DNA of 64,000 nucleotides from Lentisphaerae bacterium GWF2_50_93 (GCA_001804815.1 MHBI01000092.1:124001-188000), one strand, 5' to 3'. Counted from the first letter of the stretch, positions 50,805 through 59,744 are shown. Notes: a model not told the origin generated them from the sequence alone. Numbers and translations: made by a program.

Positions 50805-52394
50805 TCATTTCGCCGCTTTTGGCGCCTTGTCTGAAGCATGGTGGGACTCGTTGTCATAATTGACCTTTCCGAGGTATCCCGGAAGATCTATTCCAGCCAT
50901 GTTTGCGACATCGTGGAGGGGAGGGAGGCTCTGCATCATGCCGCTGAGGAAATTGGCTGTCGATGTCTTGCCACCCGTACTGTTCCCGCCTTCCCATACC
51001 GTGACCTTGTCGATCTTGATGTTCTTGATCGCCTCGGTCTGGAGGCTCACGATGGACTCGAGTTTTTCGATGAGCAGCATTTTTGCGGCAGCGTCGGGAT
51101 CATTGTTGCAGGACTTGATGATTTCCTGGAATCCTGAAGCCTTGGCCTTGAGGATCTCGTAGTTTCCTTTACCTTCGGCCTGGAGTTTTGCGAATATCGC
51201 ATCGGCCTGGCCTCTGGCTTCGCGGCGTGTCTTTTCAGCTTCGGCTTCGGCGGATATTTCAATCTGCTGCTTTGATATTTCAGTAGGGACTACGACTTCC
51301 GCTATCTGTTTCTGGCGTTCCATGTCGGCGCGGGCTGTCTGTGCAAGTTTTTCAGCATCATAATGCGCCTTCTCGATCTGCGCATCGGCTATGCGTTTGG
51401 CGGATTCGGCCTTTCGGAAGGCTTCGGCTTCCTGTTCGGCGCGGACAGCGTTCGATTTCGCGATCTCTATTCCTGAAAGATTCTCACCGTTGACAGCTTC
51501 AGATTCAGCCTGTTTGACGGCGATACGGCGGTCCTTGGCGGCATTTGCTTCACCGGCCTGTGCGTCCGCATCGGCCTTTGCAACGGACACGCGCTGGTTC
51601 TTCTTGTTCTCTGCTTCACCGGCCTGTGCTTCTGATTCCGCCTTGGATATCAGGATTCGCTGCTGCCTTCTGATATCGGCTTCGCCGGCAAGTGCGTCGG
51701 CGTCGGCCTTTGCGACGGACACTATCTGCACCTTCTTGGCTTCGGCCTCACCGATGGAACCAACTTTTTCCTGCTCGGCTACATCGACCTTGGCTCTGTT
51801 TATGGCTTCGGAGGCGGCTTTCTTACCAATGGCTTCAATATATTTGCTCTCATCGGTGATGTCGGTGATATTCACGTTCAGGAGTTCAAGACCGACCTTG
51901 TTCAATTCATCGGCGACGTTCTTCTCGACGTTCTTCAGGAAGGTTTCTCGGTCGGCGTTGATTTCCTCGATGGTCATGGAGGCGATGACAAGTCTCAGCT
52001 GGCCGAAGATGATATCCCTTGCGAGTTCGGTGATGGCGTCGGGAGTAAGTCCGAGAAGGCGGTTTGCGGCGTTGTTCATGATCATCGGATCAGTGCTTAT
52101 TCCCACGGTGAACACAGATGGGACGTTGATTCGGATGTTCTGCTTGCAGAGGGCGTTGCCCAGGTTTACTTCGATCTGCAGGGGGCGCAGCGACAGGAAG
52201 GCGTAGTCCTGTATCACGGGGATTACGAAGCTTGCACCGCCATGTATGCAGATGGATGATCCTTTTCCGAATGTCTTACCGTAGATGACCATGATCCTGT
52301 CGGACGGGCATTTCTTGAACCTGCTGGCGAAAATCATTACGATGACGAAAAATGCGATTATTCCAGCCAGAATTAATGCAATTGTCGGACCCAT
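50805..52394 (-). CDS. Flotillin-like SPFH-domain protein
   Basis: This 529-residue protein starts with one membrane helix (IALILAGIIAFFVIVMIFA), then an SPFH domain (about 30-190), then a long alanine- and glutamate-rich coiled coil as in flotillin. Within about 205-300 it has four 20-residue units of the form VAKADADAxAGEA, more regular than in typical flotillins. VPTEISKQQIEISAEAEAEK and the C-terminal region follow. Flotillins scaffold membrane microdomains. The NfeD-like gene lies 22 bases upstream, the usual partner for this branch (YuaF/YuaG type). Confidence 0.9.
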   Translation of the reverse strand: MGPTIALILAGIIAFFVIVMIFASRFKKCPSDRIMVIYGKTFGKGSSICIHGGASFVIPVIQDYAFLSLRPLQIEVNLGNALCKQNIRINVPSVFTVGISTDPMIMNNAANRLLGLTPDAITELARDIIFGQLRLVIASMTIEEINADRETFLKNVEKNVADELNKVGLELLNVNITDITDESKYIEAIGKKAASEAINRAKVDVAEQEKVGSIGEAEAKKVQIVSVAKADADALAGEADIRRQQRILISKAESEAQAGEAENKKNQRVSVAKADADAQAGEANAAKDRRIAVKQAESEAVNGENLSGIEIAKSNAVRAEQEAEAFRKAESAKRIADAQIEKAHYDAEKLAQTARADMERQKQIAEVVVPTEISKQQIEISAEAEAEKTRREARGQADAIFAKLQAEGKGNYEILKAKASGFQEIIKSCNNDPDAAAKMLLIEKLESIVSLQTEAIKNIKIDKVTVWEGGNSTGGKTSTANFLSGMMQSLPPLHDVANMAGIDLPGYLGKVNYDNESHHASDKAPKAAK

Positions 52395-52416
52395 AGTAGA
52401 ACTCCTTTATATTAAT

Positions 52417-52995
52417 TTAAATTTTCTTGACGAGGAAACGGCGTCCGTCAATCTGCTGGACGACGGATACCGAAGTGCCTGTGGGGATGTTTTCATCTGC
52501 GATGGCCATGATCTCCCGGGAGCAGCCTTGAAGATTGACTGTAACCTTCCCATGTTCAATTCTGCCGGCTGTGATGTTCATATATACTGTCCCTGTTTTG
52601 CCGACGAAGTCGCAGGGGTTGATATTGCCGCTCTGCTGGAGTTTCATCAGGTAGTACAAGAGGAGAGAGGTGGCGACCATCATGAAAAGACCGCATCCCA
52701 GTGCGGCAAAAAAGCCGCCCAGCCCGTTTTTGCCCCAGATTACACCGCCCCATCCGAAAAACGTGATGAATGCGAATACCGACTGCACCGAGAACAGCTT
52801 GAATATTGAGAACCCGTCGGCATGTCCGGTAGCGACATCGTGTCCTCCCGCGGCCCCTGAGGCGTCCACATCATGTCCTGCTCCAAAGCCGAAGACTGCC
52901 ATGACAAGCTGGATGATGAATATGAGCGAACCAAAAATGGCAAGCGCCCAGTAGAATTTCATATCGCCGGAAAGACCATCCCAAAAAGCATCCAT
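52417..52995 (-). CDS. NfeD-like membrane protein (YuaF type)
   Basis: This 192-residue protein has about four hydrophobic helices (residues 15-40, 65-85, 90-115) and a C-terminal OB-like domain (about 125-190: FVGKTGTVYMNITAGRIEHGKVTV). The order and the partnership with a flotillin gene 22 bases downstream match YuaF-like NfeD proteins, which accompany flotillins in membrane microdomains. The loop GHDVDASGAAGGHDVATGHADG is glycine- and histidine-rich. It is the first gene of the two-gene operon. Confidence 0.85.
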   Translation of the reverse strand: MDAFWDGLSGDMKFYWALAIFGSLIFIIQLVMAVFGFGAGHDVDASGAAGGHDVATGHADGFSIFKLFSVQSVFAFITFFGWGGVIWGKNGLGGFFAALGCGLFMMVATSLLLYYLMKLQQSGNINPCDFVGKTGTVYMNITAGRIEHGKVTVNLQGCSREIMAIADENIPTGTSVSVVQQIDGRRFLVKKI

Positions 52996-53188
52996 AATGC
53001 CCCCTTAAGAAAGCAGGATTCAAGGTAAATACACACTGAAGCATGCTTTCAGTGAATATTTACATCAACTGGAACAGTTCACCGAATGCATACAATTCAA
53101 GCGCCAACTTTTTAAATAACAATGACGACAGGAAATATATTCTTTTGTGGGCAATCTTCAAGTCCACAACGATTCGAAGTTATAAAGG

Positions 53189-53218
53189 AAAAAAAATCTG
53201 GCCTGCGGGGCAGGCCAG
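53189..53218 (-). terminator. Terminator of the Gfo/Idh gene
   Basis: On the minus strand a CTGGCCTGC/GCAGGCCAG stem with a 3-base loop is followed by A and eight T. It starts ten bases beyond the stop codon of the oxidoreductase. A run of seven T on the plus side may also allow termination in the other direction. Confidence 0.88.
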
Positions 53219-53228
53219 AACTGTTTTT

Positions 53229-54323
53229 TTACTTTATCGCGACTTCTTTTCCACCTTTGGAGGAGGATTCATAGATGGCATCGAGCATCTTCTGGACCAT
53301 CAGACCGTCTTCCGCAGGTGAAAGCGTAGGCTTGTCATAAAGGCAATGCTCCACGAAGTTGCGCATTTTTGGAGGCCATATCCCGCCCCAGCCATTGTCC
53401 GGCAGATATGTGGGGGACATATTGACCATGTGCTTGTTCTGGTCGGTGAAGATCATCGCCGGATCCCACTGTCCGCCGGCCTTTGTACCCATCAGACCGA
53501 AATTCCAGACATCCTTCTCTATATGTGCGGCGAAGGAGGCTTCGATATTGAGCATGGCACCGTTTTCAAAGCGTATCATGCCGACGGCGAGATCCTCGAC
53601 GGTATAGTTCTTCCAATCCCAGTTCGGCCAGGCGCTCTTCGTCGTGCTGGGTTTGTTGCCGAGGTAGGTGAAGCAGTTGCCGAATGCGGCTACGGGCTTC
53701 GGGGATCCCATTACGAAATGGCACATTTCAAGGCAGTGCACGCCGATGTCGATCATGGGGCCGCCACCCTGGAGATCTTTGCGTCCGAAAACTCCCCAGT
53801 TCGGTATTCCGCGGCGGCGGAGGGCCTGGACGCGGCCGTAGAGGATGTCGCCGAAAGTCCCGTTGTCCACGGCTTCGCGGAGGAACGCGCTGCGTCCGTC
53901 ATAGCGGAACTGGAACCCGATTACAAGCTTGCGTCTGGCCTTCCTGGCGATGTCGATCATCTTCTGGGACTGTTTGGCGTTCATGGCCATTGGTTTTTCA
54001 ACGAGCACATGTGCTCCAGCCTGGAGGGCGGCGATAGTGTTCTCCTCATGTGCGCCGTTGGGCGAGCAGACGCTGACAGCGTCGGGCTTGAGCGTGGCAA
54101 GCATTTTCCTGTAGTCGGTGAAGCAGTTGTCGAGGGGGATCTTGAACTGTTCGGCCTTCTTGACCATCGAATCCATGATGGGATCGGCAAGACCTACTAT
54201 TTCCACGTCCTTCATCTTGGCGAATTCGGTCAGGTGCGCTCCGGCGATGCCACCCGCGCCGATACAGGCAACACGCAATTTCTTTTCGTTTGATTTCACC
54301 ACAGTATTTATCTTCTTGGCCAT
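53229..54323 (-). CDS. Gfo/Idh/MocA family oxidoreductase
   Basis: This 364-residue protein has an N-terminal Rossmann fold: LRVACIGAGGIAGAHLTEF, then VSVCSPNGAHEENTIAAL and HVLVEKPMAMNAKQSQKM with the EKP catalytic lysine. The second domain has GGGPMIDIGVHCLEMCHFVMG, including the family's D-x3-H active pair. Such enzymes oxidise or reduce sugars and inositols with NAD(P). A strong AAGGAGGG ribosome site lies before the ATG. A strong terminator follows. The neighbour sulfatase on the same strand suggests breakdown of sulfated sugars, although a CACTAAT element now lies between them. Confidence 0.92.
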   Translation of the reverse strand: MAKKINTVVKSNEKKLRVACIGAGGIAGAHLTEFAKMKDVEIVGLADPIMDSMVKKAEQFKIPLDNCFTDYRKMLATLKPDAVSVCSPNGAHEENTIAALQAGAHVLVEKPMAMNAKQSQKMIDIARKARRKLVIGFQFRYDGRSAFLREAVDNGTFGDILYGRVQALRRRGIPNWGVFGRKDLQGGGPMIDIGVHCLEMCHFVMGSPKPVAAFGNCFTYLGNKPSTTKSAWPNWDWKNYTVEDLAVGMIRFENGAMLNIEASFAAHIEKDVWNFGLMGTKAGGQWDPAMIFTDQNKHMVNMSPTYLPDNGWGGIWPPKMRNFVEHCLYDKPTLSPAEDGLMVQKMLDAIYESSSKGGKEVAIK

Positions 54324-54418
54324 TGAAACTCCCTCCTTAAATTTTAATAGGAAGCATAAAGATAGTTTTTAATGCGGTTCTTTCAAATCACTGGGAATAT
54401 TAAAGCTTAGAAAATTCA

Positions 54419-54548
54419 CACCACTAATCCGCACTAATCTGACACTAATGGGAAATAGAAATAACCGTTTGCCGGGATATTGACTTTGCTTCAAAGACAA
54501 TCTCCCGGCAAGATATTGTTAGTGCAGGATAAGTGAAGATTAGTGGTT
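54419..54548 (+). repeat. CACTAAT element, solitary copy (core type A)
   Basis: A full 130-base copy with three boxes on each side and a GCCGGGA/TCTCCCGGC core, 33 kb from the array. It ends 11 bases beyond the sulfatase stop codon. No GxxExxY gene lies near it. Confidence 0.87.
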
Positions 54549-54559
54549 AATAATATTTC

Positions 54560-56083
54560 TTACCTGTCGTCAGTATTCCTCGGGACAACGTCGCAGGTTT
54601 CCATATACCATTCGAGCATTCGCTCCTTCATGACGGAAAGGATTTTGGAATACTTCGGATCCCTGATGAGATTTCTTGTCTCTCCGGGATCCTTTTCCAG
54701 ATCGTAGAGCTCATCGAGTTCATAGAGCCGTCTGATGTACTTATATCTTGCAGTCCTGCACATTGTCGCCTTGGTATGGTATGGGACGTCCCAGTCTTCG
54801 GTCTGGAGCCTTATTCTCGGATAGTAGAGGCCGAACTCCCTTCCATTGTCTTCACTGGCGGACTTGCTCTGTCTTTCCATCGCCTGGATTTCGCCGATCA
54901 GGCGTCCGCCCTCGCAGAAAACGGCATCCCTGAGAGTGTCATTTTTTCCGAAAAGCACGGGCAGGAGGCTTTTGCCGAAATGGTCATAGCCGGGATCTAT
55001 GCCGGCAAGTTCATATACGGTCGCGGAGAAATCCACAAGCTCCACCAGCGCATTGCTGACGCGCGGTTCCACCGGGACTCCTTTTGGAGGTTTGATAATG
55101 AAAGGTACGCGGGAAAGGCAGTCTTCAAATGTGTTCTGAGTCTTTTCCACGATCCCGTAGTCGCCGGTGTAGTCGCCATGGTCGGAAAAAAGGAACAGAG
55201 CTGAATCGTCATAGATACCGCTTTCCTTCATGGCGTCCACAATCATCTTGAACTGGTGGTCCAGGCGCGAACACATGCCATAATACGTCGCCCTGAGCTC
55301 GGTCCAGCGGTCTTCCGTCCATCCCTGCAGTCCCTGTCCTTCTGCAATGCCTTTGAGGATGGATGCCTTGCCCTTGTAGTTTTTCGGCGGAAGCATCCTT
55401 TTTGGCAGCCTGTTGCGGTCTGTAATGCTGTACCAGGGTTCTTCTACGCAGTATGGCGGATGCGGATATCCCAGGGGGAGATATATGCACAAAGGCTTGT
55501 CGCCGTCATAACTGTTGATTTTGTCGATGGCTCCGAGCACCATAGCCCAGTCTCCGTCGCAATAGATGTCCTCGCCCTTCTTGTCCAGTTTTCCCTTGAA
55601 GAAGCTGAAATAGTTGTCTCCTCCGTGTTTGCCCCGCCACGCAAGATCTCCTCCGTGGTTTCCGTGCCGCGGTTCATAGCCCCAGCGCCTGTAATCCTCC
55701 CTGGCCGGACTGAAGCGTTCGTCGCAGTACTGGTCGACGGGCTGCTGTCCCGGGGTCAGATCGTTCTTGCCGCCCCACCAGACATGGTAGCCGTTGTCCT
55801 TGAGGATCTTCAGGAGGTTGGGCTCATTCCATTCGGGATGGAGCATGTGGTACATGGTGCGGTGGCCGCGGACATGCGGGTACCAGCCGGTCATGAAGCT
55901 GCAGCGGGAAGGAGTGCAGACGGTATTCTGGCAGAAAGCGTTCCGGAATGATACGGCATCAGTCTTTACAAATGAATCGAGATTCGGCGTGACAGCTGCG
56001 GGATTGCCCATATGGCCGAGGACGTCGCCCCGCCACTGGTCCGGGTTGAATATTATAATGTGAGGTGTTTTCCGGGATTTCAT
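54560..56083 (-). CDS. Formylglycine-dependent sulfatase, family S1
   Basis: This 507-residue protein starts PHIIIFNPDQWRGDVLGH and has CTPSRCSFMTGWYPH, in which C56 is the cysteine converted to formylglycine (C-x-P-S-R). Metal and substrate positions include D15, and DHGDYTGDYG with its D and H further on. There is no clear signal peptide, so it may act in the cytoplasm or be exported by another route. It should remove sulfate esters from sugars. Maturation needs a formylglycine-generating enzyme that is not in the window. PVC bacteria usually have many such genes. Confidence 0.92.
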   Translation of the reverse strand: MKSRKTPHIIIFNPDQWRGDVLGHMGNPAAVTPNLDSFVKTDAVSFRNAFCQNTVCTPSRCSFMTGWYPHVRGHRTMYHMLHPEWNEPNLLKILKDNGYHVWWGGKNDLTPGQQPVDQYCDERFSPAREDYRRWGYEPRHGNHGGDLAWRGKHGGDNYFSFFKGKLDKKGEDIYCDGDWAMVLGAIDKINSYDGDKPLCIYLPLGYPHPPYCVEEPWYSITDRNRLPKRMLPPKNYKGKASILKGIAEGQGLQGWTEDRWTELRATYYGMCSRLDHQFKMIVDAMKESGIYDDSALFLFSDHGDYTGDYGIVEKTQNTFEDCLSRVPFIIKPPKGVPVEPRVSNALVELVDFSATVYELAGIDPGYDHFGKSLLPVLFGKNDTLRDAVFCEGGRLIGEIQAMERQSKSASEDNGREFGLYYPRIRLQTEDWDVPYHTKATMCRTARYKYIRRLYELDELYDLEKDPGETRNLIRDPKYSKILSVMKERMLEWYMETCDVVPRNTDDR

Positions 56084-56198
56084 TTTCCTGATGCTCCTGA
56101 AACCTTCAAAACTAGTCGGTTTATGGATAATTTCAAGAAGGCCGCGGGATCAAAGTTATTTCTGGCGAGATTTCTTATGCGCGCTATATTCATCGGGC

Positions 56199-56339
56199 AT
56201 GAAGTATAAAATACGCAAAATGCTCGTCAGCGACTATTCCGGAGTGTTCGCCGTATGGGACAACATGCCCGGAATAGGACTTGATGGACTATGTGATAAT
56301 GCAGAAAGGCACGGGAAAATAAGATGCAGATATTTGTAG
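56199..56339 (+). pseudogene. N-terminal remnant of a GNAT acetyltransferase
   Basis: An open frame of 46 residues begins MKYKIRKMLVSDYSGVFAVW and then DNMPGIGL, the start of a GNAT N-acetyltransferase. It ends within the beginning of the next gene, without any acetyl-CoA-binding motif. A deletion that joined it to the UPF0178 gene is the simplest explanation. Confidence 0.6.
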
Positions 56340-56785
56340 ATGCAGACGCCTTCCCGAAGGACATTCAGGAAATTGTATTCCGGGCAGTGGAGCGCGTCAG
56401 GATCCCGCTGATCCTTGTTTCCAACAAGAACATAAGGCATCCAAGCTCAGAGTTGATTTCGAAGATCACCGTGGCCGAGGGGCCTGATGTCGCGGACGAC
56501 AGGATAGTTGAACTTGTAGGAGAGGGGGATCTTGTCATTACCGCCGACATCCCTCTTGCCTCACGGGTCGTCGACAAGAATGCTTTTGCGATTGACCCGA
56601 GGGGTGAGCTCTACAACAAGACCAACATAAAGCACCGTCTGGCGATGAGGGATCTCATGAAGGAGCTCCGTCAGGAAGGGGAGATCATGGGTGGGCCGCG
56701 CGCCTTCAACGGGAGGAATGTCCAGGCGTTCGCCAATGAGCTGGACAAGTTCCTGACGAAACATTGCAGAAAGGCAAAAGAATAA
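56324..56785 (+). CDS. UPF0178 (YaiI/YqxD) family protein
   Basis: This 153-residue protein has MQIFVDADAFPKDIQEIVFRA, LVITADIPLASRVVDKNAFAIDPRGELY and GGPRAFNGRNVQAFANELD, all family hallmarks, at full length. The early DADAFP and later TADIPLA acidic residues recall a PIN-like nuclease fold (NYN/DUF188), but no activity is established. Its start overlaps the end of the GNAT remnant by 16 bases. Confidence 0.9.
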   Translation: MQIFVDADAFPKDIQEIVFRAVERVRIPLILVSNKNIRHPSSELISKITVAEGPDVADDRIVELVGEGDLVITADIPLASRVVDKNAFAIDPRGELYNKTNIKHRLAMRDLMKELRQEGEIMGGPRAFNGRNVQAFANELDKFLTKHCRKAKE

Positions 56786-56809
56786 TAAGTTAAAGGAGTT
56801 TTGAATTCC

Positions 56810-56877
56810 GGTCGCGACAAGCGCGACCCTCCATTTAAATCCGCATAGATGGATGGAGGGCTCTGCTTGCCAGAGCC
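56810..56877. repeat. GACCCTCCA/TGGAGGG hairpin repeat, second copy
   Basis: A GGTCGCGACAAGCGCGACC hairpin, CTCCAT, an AT-rich spacer, ATGGAGGG and a GGCTCTG/CAGAGCC hairpin. It has the layout of 22644-22711 with changed stems that keep pairing. Confidence 0.68.
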
Positions 56878-56902
56878 GATTATTAATTTCAGGAGGAGTT
56901 TT

Positions 56903-57703
56903 ATGGAATATGTTCAGATAGGTAAAGTCAAAGCCAGCCGGTTCATACTTGGAACCAACCAGTTCAGCGGGTTCTCCCATTGGAGCCCGCAGACGGATCT
57001 GGAGATGAAGCGCTATTATACGGTGGAAAAGATCAAGCAGACGCTGCGTGAAGCCGAATCCCTCGGCATCAACACCATGATAGGGCGCGCAGACAATTTC
57101 GTAATCAGGTTTCTCCTTGAATACTGGGACCAGGGCGGCAGGATCCAGTGGTTCGCACAGACCTGTTCGGAGCTGGCGACACATGAGGCAAGCATTGGAA
57201 ATGCAGCTTCAGGCGGCGCCAAGGCATGCCATATCCACGGAGGCGTCATGGACTATCTCCTGGCCCAGGACAAGGCCGATGAGATCAAGCCCGCCATAGA
57301 GCTAATCCGCAAAAAAGGAATGCTCGCAGGAATTGCCGGACACAATCACAAGGTCTTCGAATGGGCCGAGAAGAATCTGGATGTGGATTATTACATGTGC
57401 TGTTATTATAATGCGTCACGCCGCGACAACAGGGCGGGACATGTCGCCGGAATGGAGGAGATCTTCGACAACGAGGACCGCGACACGATGACCAATCTCA
57501 TTCAGGTTCTTTCAAAGCCAGTGATACATTACAAGATCATGGGGGCAGGGAGGAACGATCCCAAGGAGGCATTCCAGTATGCGGCAAAAGCCATGAGGAA
57601 AAACGATGCTGCATGTGTCGGGGTCTATACCAAGGATAATCCGGACATGATCAGGAACGGAGTCGATCTTCTGATTTCAAATCTGAAGGAATCAGGCAGA
57701 TAA
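56903..57703 (+). CDS. Conserved protein of unknown function, probable TIM barrel
   Basis: This 266-residue protein is counted from the ATG at 56903, which has an AGGAGG ribosome site; upstream open frame is repeat. It reads VKASRFILGTNQFSGFSHWS, INTMIGRADNFVIRFL, GAKACHIHGGVMDYLLAQ, LAGIAGHNHKVFEWAEKN, YYMCCYYNAS, VIHYKIMGAGR and AACVGVYTKDNPDMI. The eight alternating strands and helices suggest a TIM barrel, loosely like aldo/keto reductases, with candidate acid and histidine residues. I do not recognise a named family. A metabolic role is likely; nothing nearby fixes it. Confidence 0.7.
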   Translation: MEYVQIGKVKASRFILGTNQFSGFSHWSPQTDLEMKRYYTVEKIKQTLREAESLGINTMIGRADNFVIRFLLEYWDQGGRIQWFAQTCSELATHEASIGNAASGGAKACHIHGGVMDYLLAQDKADEIKPAIELIRKKGMLAGIAGHNHKVFEWAEKNLDVDYYMCCYYNASRRDNRAGHVAGMEEIFDNEDRDTMTNLIQVLSKPVIHYKIMGAGRNDPKEAFQYAAKAMRKNDAACVGVYTKDNPDMIRNGVDLLISNLKESGR

Positions 57704-57710
57704 AAGGTGC

Positions 57711-57734
57711 GGAGCGCTGGCATCTTGCCGGCAT
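57711..57734. repeat. GGAGCGCTGGC repeat, copy 2
   Basis: GGAGCGCTGGCATCTTGCCG and the following GCAT match 41694-41717. It lies between two genes and has no other feature. Confidence 0.55.
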
Positions 57735-57761
57735 ATTCAATATTAATACAAGGAGGCTGCC

Positions 57762-58385
57762 ATGGGGAAGTTAATGGTCGGAATCGCAGGTGTGATGGTG
57801 TTGTTCATGGGTCTGTTCTGTACGGTGAAAGCAGCTGATGGAGCCGGAAAGACGACTTTGGACAATCTGCAGGCTGCCTTCAACGGTGAGTCGAATGCCA
57901 AGGCGCGCTATGAGGCGTTTGCAGTCAAGGCTGATGAGGAAGGATACAAGTCCGTTGCAGCGCTTTTCAGAGCGGCTGCCAAATCCGAAGGCATCCACGC
58001 TGTCAAGCACGGAGAAATGATCAGGAAGATGGGTGCTGAAGCCAGGACGACGATTGAAAAAGCCGATGTCAAGTCCACCAAGGAGAACCTTGAAGCCTCC
58101 ATAAAGGGTGAAAATGCCGAAAAGGATTCGATGTATCCGGCTTTCATCAAGCAGGCCGAGGCTGATAAGAATGCCGGAGCCGCCATGACATTCAAAGGCG
58201 CGATGGTCGCGGAAGTCGAGCATTCCAGGATGTATGGACAGGCCCTCAAGGATCTTGACTCATGGAAGGCTGGAGGGAAGATATTCCTAGTTTGTACAAT
58301 ATGTGGATTTACGACCATGGATCAGAAAATCAAGATTTGTCCGGTCTGCTCCTCGCCGCGGGATAAATTTGATGTTGTAAAATAG
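57762..58385 (+). CDS. Rubrerythrin with N-terminal signal peptide
   Basis: This 207-residue protein starts MGKLMVGIAGVMVLFMGLFC then TVKAADG, a likely cleavable signal. The diiron domain has FNGESNAKARYEAFAVKA, AKSEGIHAVKHGEM and later MVAEVEHSRMYG, with the glutamates and histidines of the iron pair. The C-terminal rubredoxin-like part has CTICGF and CPVCSSPRDKF for the FeCys4 site. Rubrerythrins reduce peroxide, usually in the cytoplasm; export is uncommon. A membrane flavoprotein follows 18 bases later and could feed electrons to it. The AAGGAGG ribosome site is strong. Confidence 0.9.
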   Translation: MGKLMVGIAGVMVLFMGLFCTVKAADGAGKTTLDNLQAAFNGESNAKARYEAFAVKADEEGYKSVAALFRAAAKSEGIHAVKHGEMIRKMGAEARTTIEKADVKSTKENLEASIKGENAEKDSMYPAFIKQAEADKNAGAAMTFKGAMVAEVEHSRMYGQALKDLDSWKAGGKIFLVCTICGFTTMDQKIKICPVCSSPRDKFDVVK

Positions 58386-58403
58386 CCATCCATAGGATTT
58401 AAC

Positions 58404-59744
58404 ATGAAAAAATTCGGCTGGCTGATCCTTCTTGGATCACAGTTTGCCATCGTAGCAGGTTTCTGGTCATACGACCATGTGAACCACATGATGGGCAATC
58501 AGCTCACCGGTGATGCAGTCGGACAGTATCTCGCGTATGGGCGTCTTGCCGGGCTGCTTGCAGTCCTCGGCATACTTTTCCAGCTGATGCTGATTGGGCG
58601 TATCAAATGGCTTGAACAGGCCTTCGGCCTCGACCGCATGGCCCATCTCCATCATTTCACGGGGTTTGCGATCGTAGTTTTTCTAGCCGCCCATCCTTTC
58701 CTTGTGACGACCGGACATTCCATGCAGTCGGGAATGAGCCGGATTGACCAGTACATTGATTTCTGCAGGAACTGGGACGATGTGCTTGCCGCAGTGATTG
58801 GAGTAGCAATCATGTCGGCTTCCATATTCTTCTCCATCCTGGTGATGAGGAAATGGGTGAAATACGAGATATGGTACTATTCCCATCTGACATTATATGT
58901 TGCGGTGGCGCTGGTGTTCGGGCATCAGTTCGAGGTAGGAACTGATCTGGTCGGGAACCGCCTTTTCTCCGGCTACTGGTACGCCCTCTATGCCTTCGTT
59001 TTCGCAAATCTGATCCATTACAGGATACTCCGTCCAATAATATTCTACATGCGCCACCGGTTTGCGGTGGATAAACTTGTTTCCGAAACTGGAGATGTCA
59101 CGTCGGTTTATATTGAAGGCAGGGGCATGGAATTTTTCCCGGTCGAGGCCGGACAGTTCATGATTGTCCGTTTCTGGGCAAAGGGATTCCGCTGGGAAGC
59201 CCATCCGTTTTCAATGTCGATCCGGCCAGACGGCAGGAAGATCCGGCTTTCAATAAAGGCAAGCGGGGACTTTACGAGACGCATTCCCGGGCTGAAGCCC
59301 GGAACACCGGTCTTCATCGACGGGCCTCACGGGATCTTCACTTCTGCCAGCTGCAGTTCTTCAAAGGTGCTTCTGATTGCCGGAGGAATAGGTATAACGC
59401 CGATCCGTGCGCTGGCCGAGGAAATGTCCGCCGCTGGACGCGATGTGATTCTGATCTATGCGAACCGCAGCAGATCTTCGATTGTCTTCGAGAAAGAGTT
59501 GGATGAGCTTGTCGAGAAATCAAAAGGCAATCTCAAAATCGTGCATGTTCTGAGCGACGATCCTGAATGGGCCGGTGAAAAGGGGAGGCTGGACAAGGAG
59601 AAGATTTCCAGGTTTGTCCCGGATATTCCAGAACGGGAAGTCTTCCTGTGCGGACCGCCGATGATGATGAAACTTGTCAGGGCTTCATTGTCCGAGTTGA
59701 ATGTGCCGAAGGCGAGGATCCATTTCGAGAAGTTCGCGCTGTGA
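58404..59744 (+). CDS. Ferric-reductase-like transmembrane flavoprotein
   Basis: This 446-residue protein has six or so hydrophobic helices (residues 5-230). Helical histidines in HLHHFTGFAIVVFLAAHPF and WYYSHLTLYVAVALVFGHQF could bind two haems. FAD and NAD(P) domains follow: WEAHPFSMSI (HPF[ST] flavin motif), VFIDGPHG, VLLIAGGIGITPIRALAEEM and VFLCGPPMMMKLV. The order matches ferric reductase/NADPH oxidase-like proteins. It moves electrons from cytoplasmic NAD(P)H across the membrane. The exported rubrerythrin gene upstream in the same operon is a possible electron acceptor system; this is inference. Confidence 0.87.
   Translation: MKKFGWLILLGSQFAIVAGFWSYDHVNHMMGNQLTGDAVGQYLAYGRLAGLLAVLGILFQLMLIGRIKWLEQAFGLDRMAHLHHFTGFAIVVFLAAHPFLVTTGHSMQSGMSRIDQYIDFCRNWDDVLAAVIGVAIMSASIFFSILVMRKWVKYEIWYYSHLTLYVAVALVFGHQFEVGTDLVGNRLFSGYWYALYAFVFANLIHYRILRPIIFYMRHRFAVDKLVSETGDVTSVYIEGRGMEFFPVEAGQFMIVRFWAKGFRWEAHPFSMSIRPDGRKIRLSIKASGDFTRRIPGLKPGTPVFIDGPHGIFTSASCSSSKVLLIAGGIGITPIRALAEEMSAAGRDVILIYANRSRSSIVFEKELDELVEKSKGNLKIVHVLSDDPEWAGEKGRLDKEKISRFVPDIPEREVFLCGPPMMMKLVRASLSELNVPKARIHFEKFAL

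Noticed and set aside
53346..54293. Open frame of 315 codons on the plus strand
   Set aside because: It is antisense to the Gfo/Idh gene, which has clear motifs, ribosome site and terminator.
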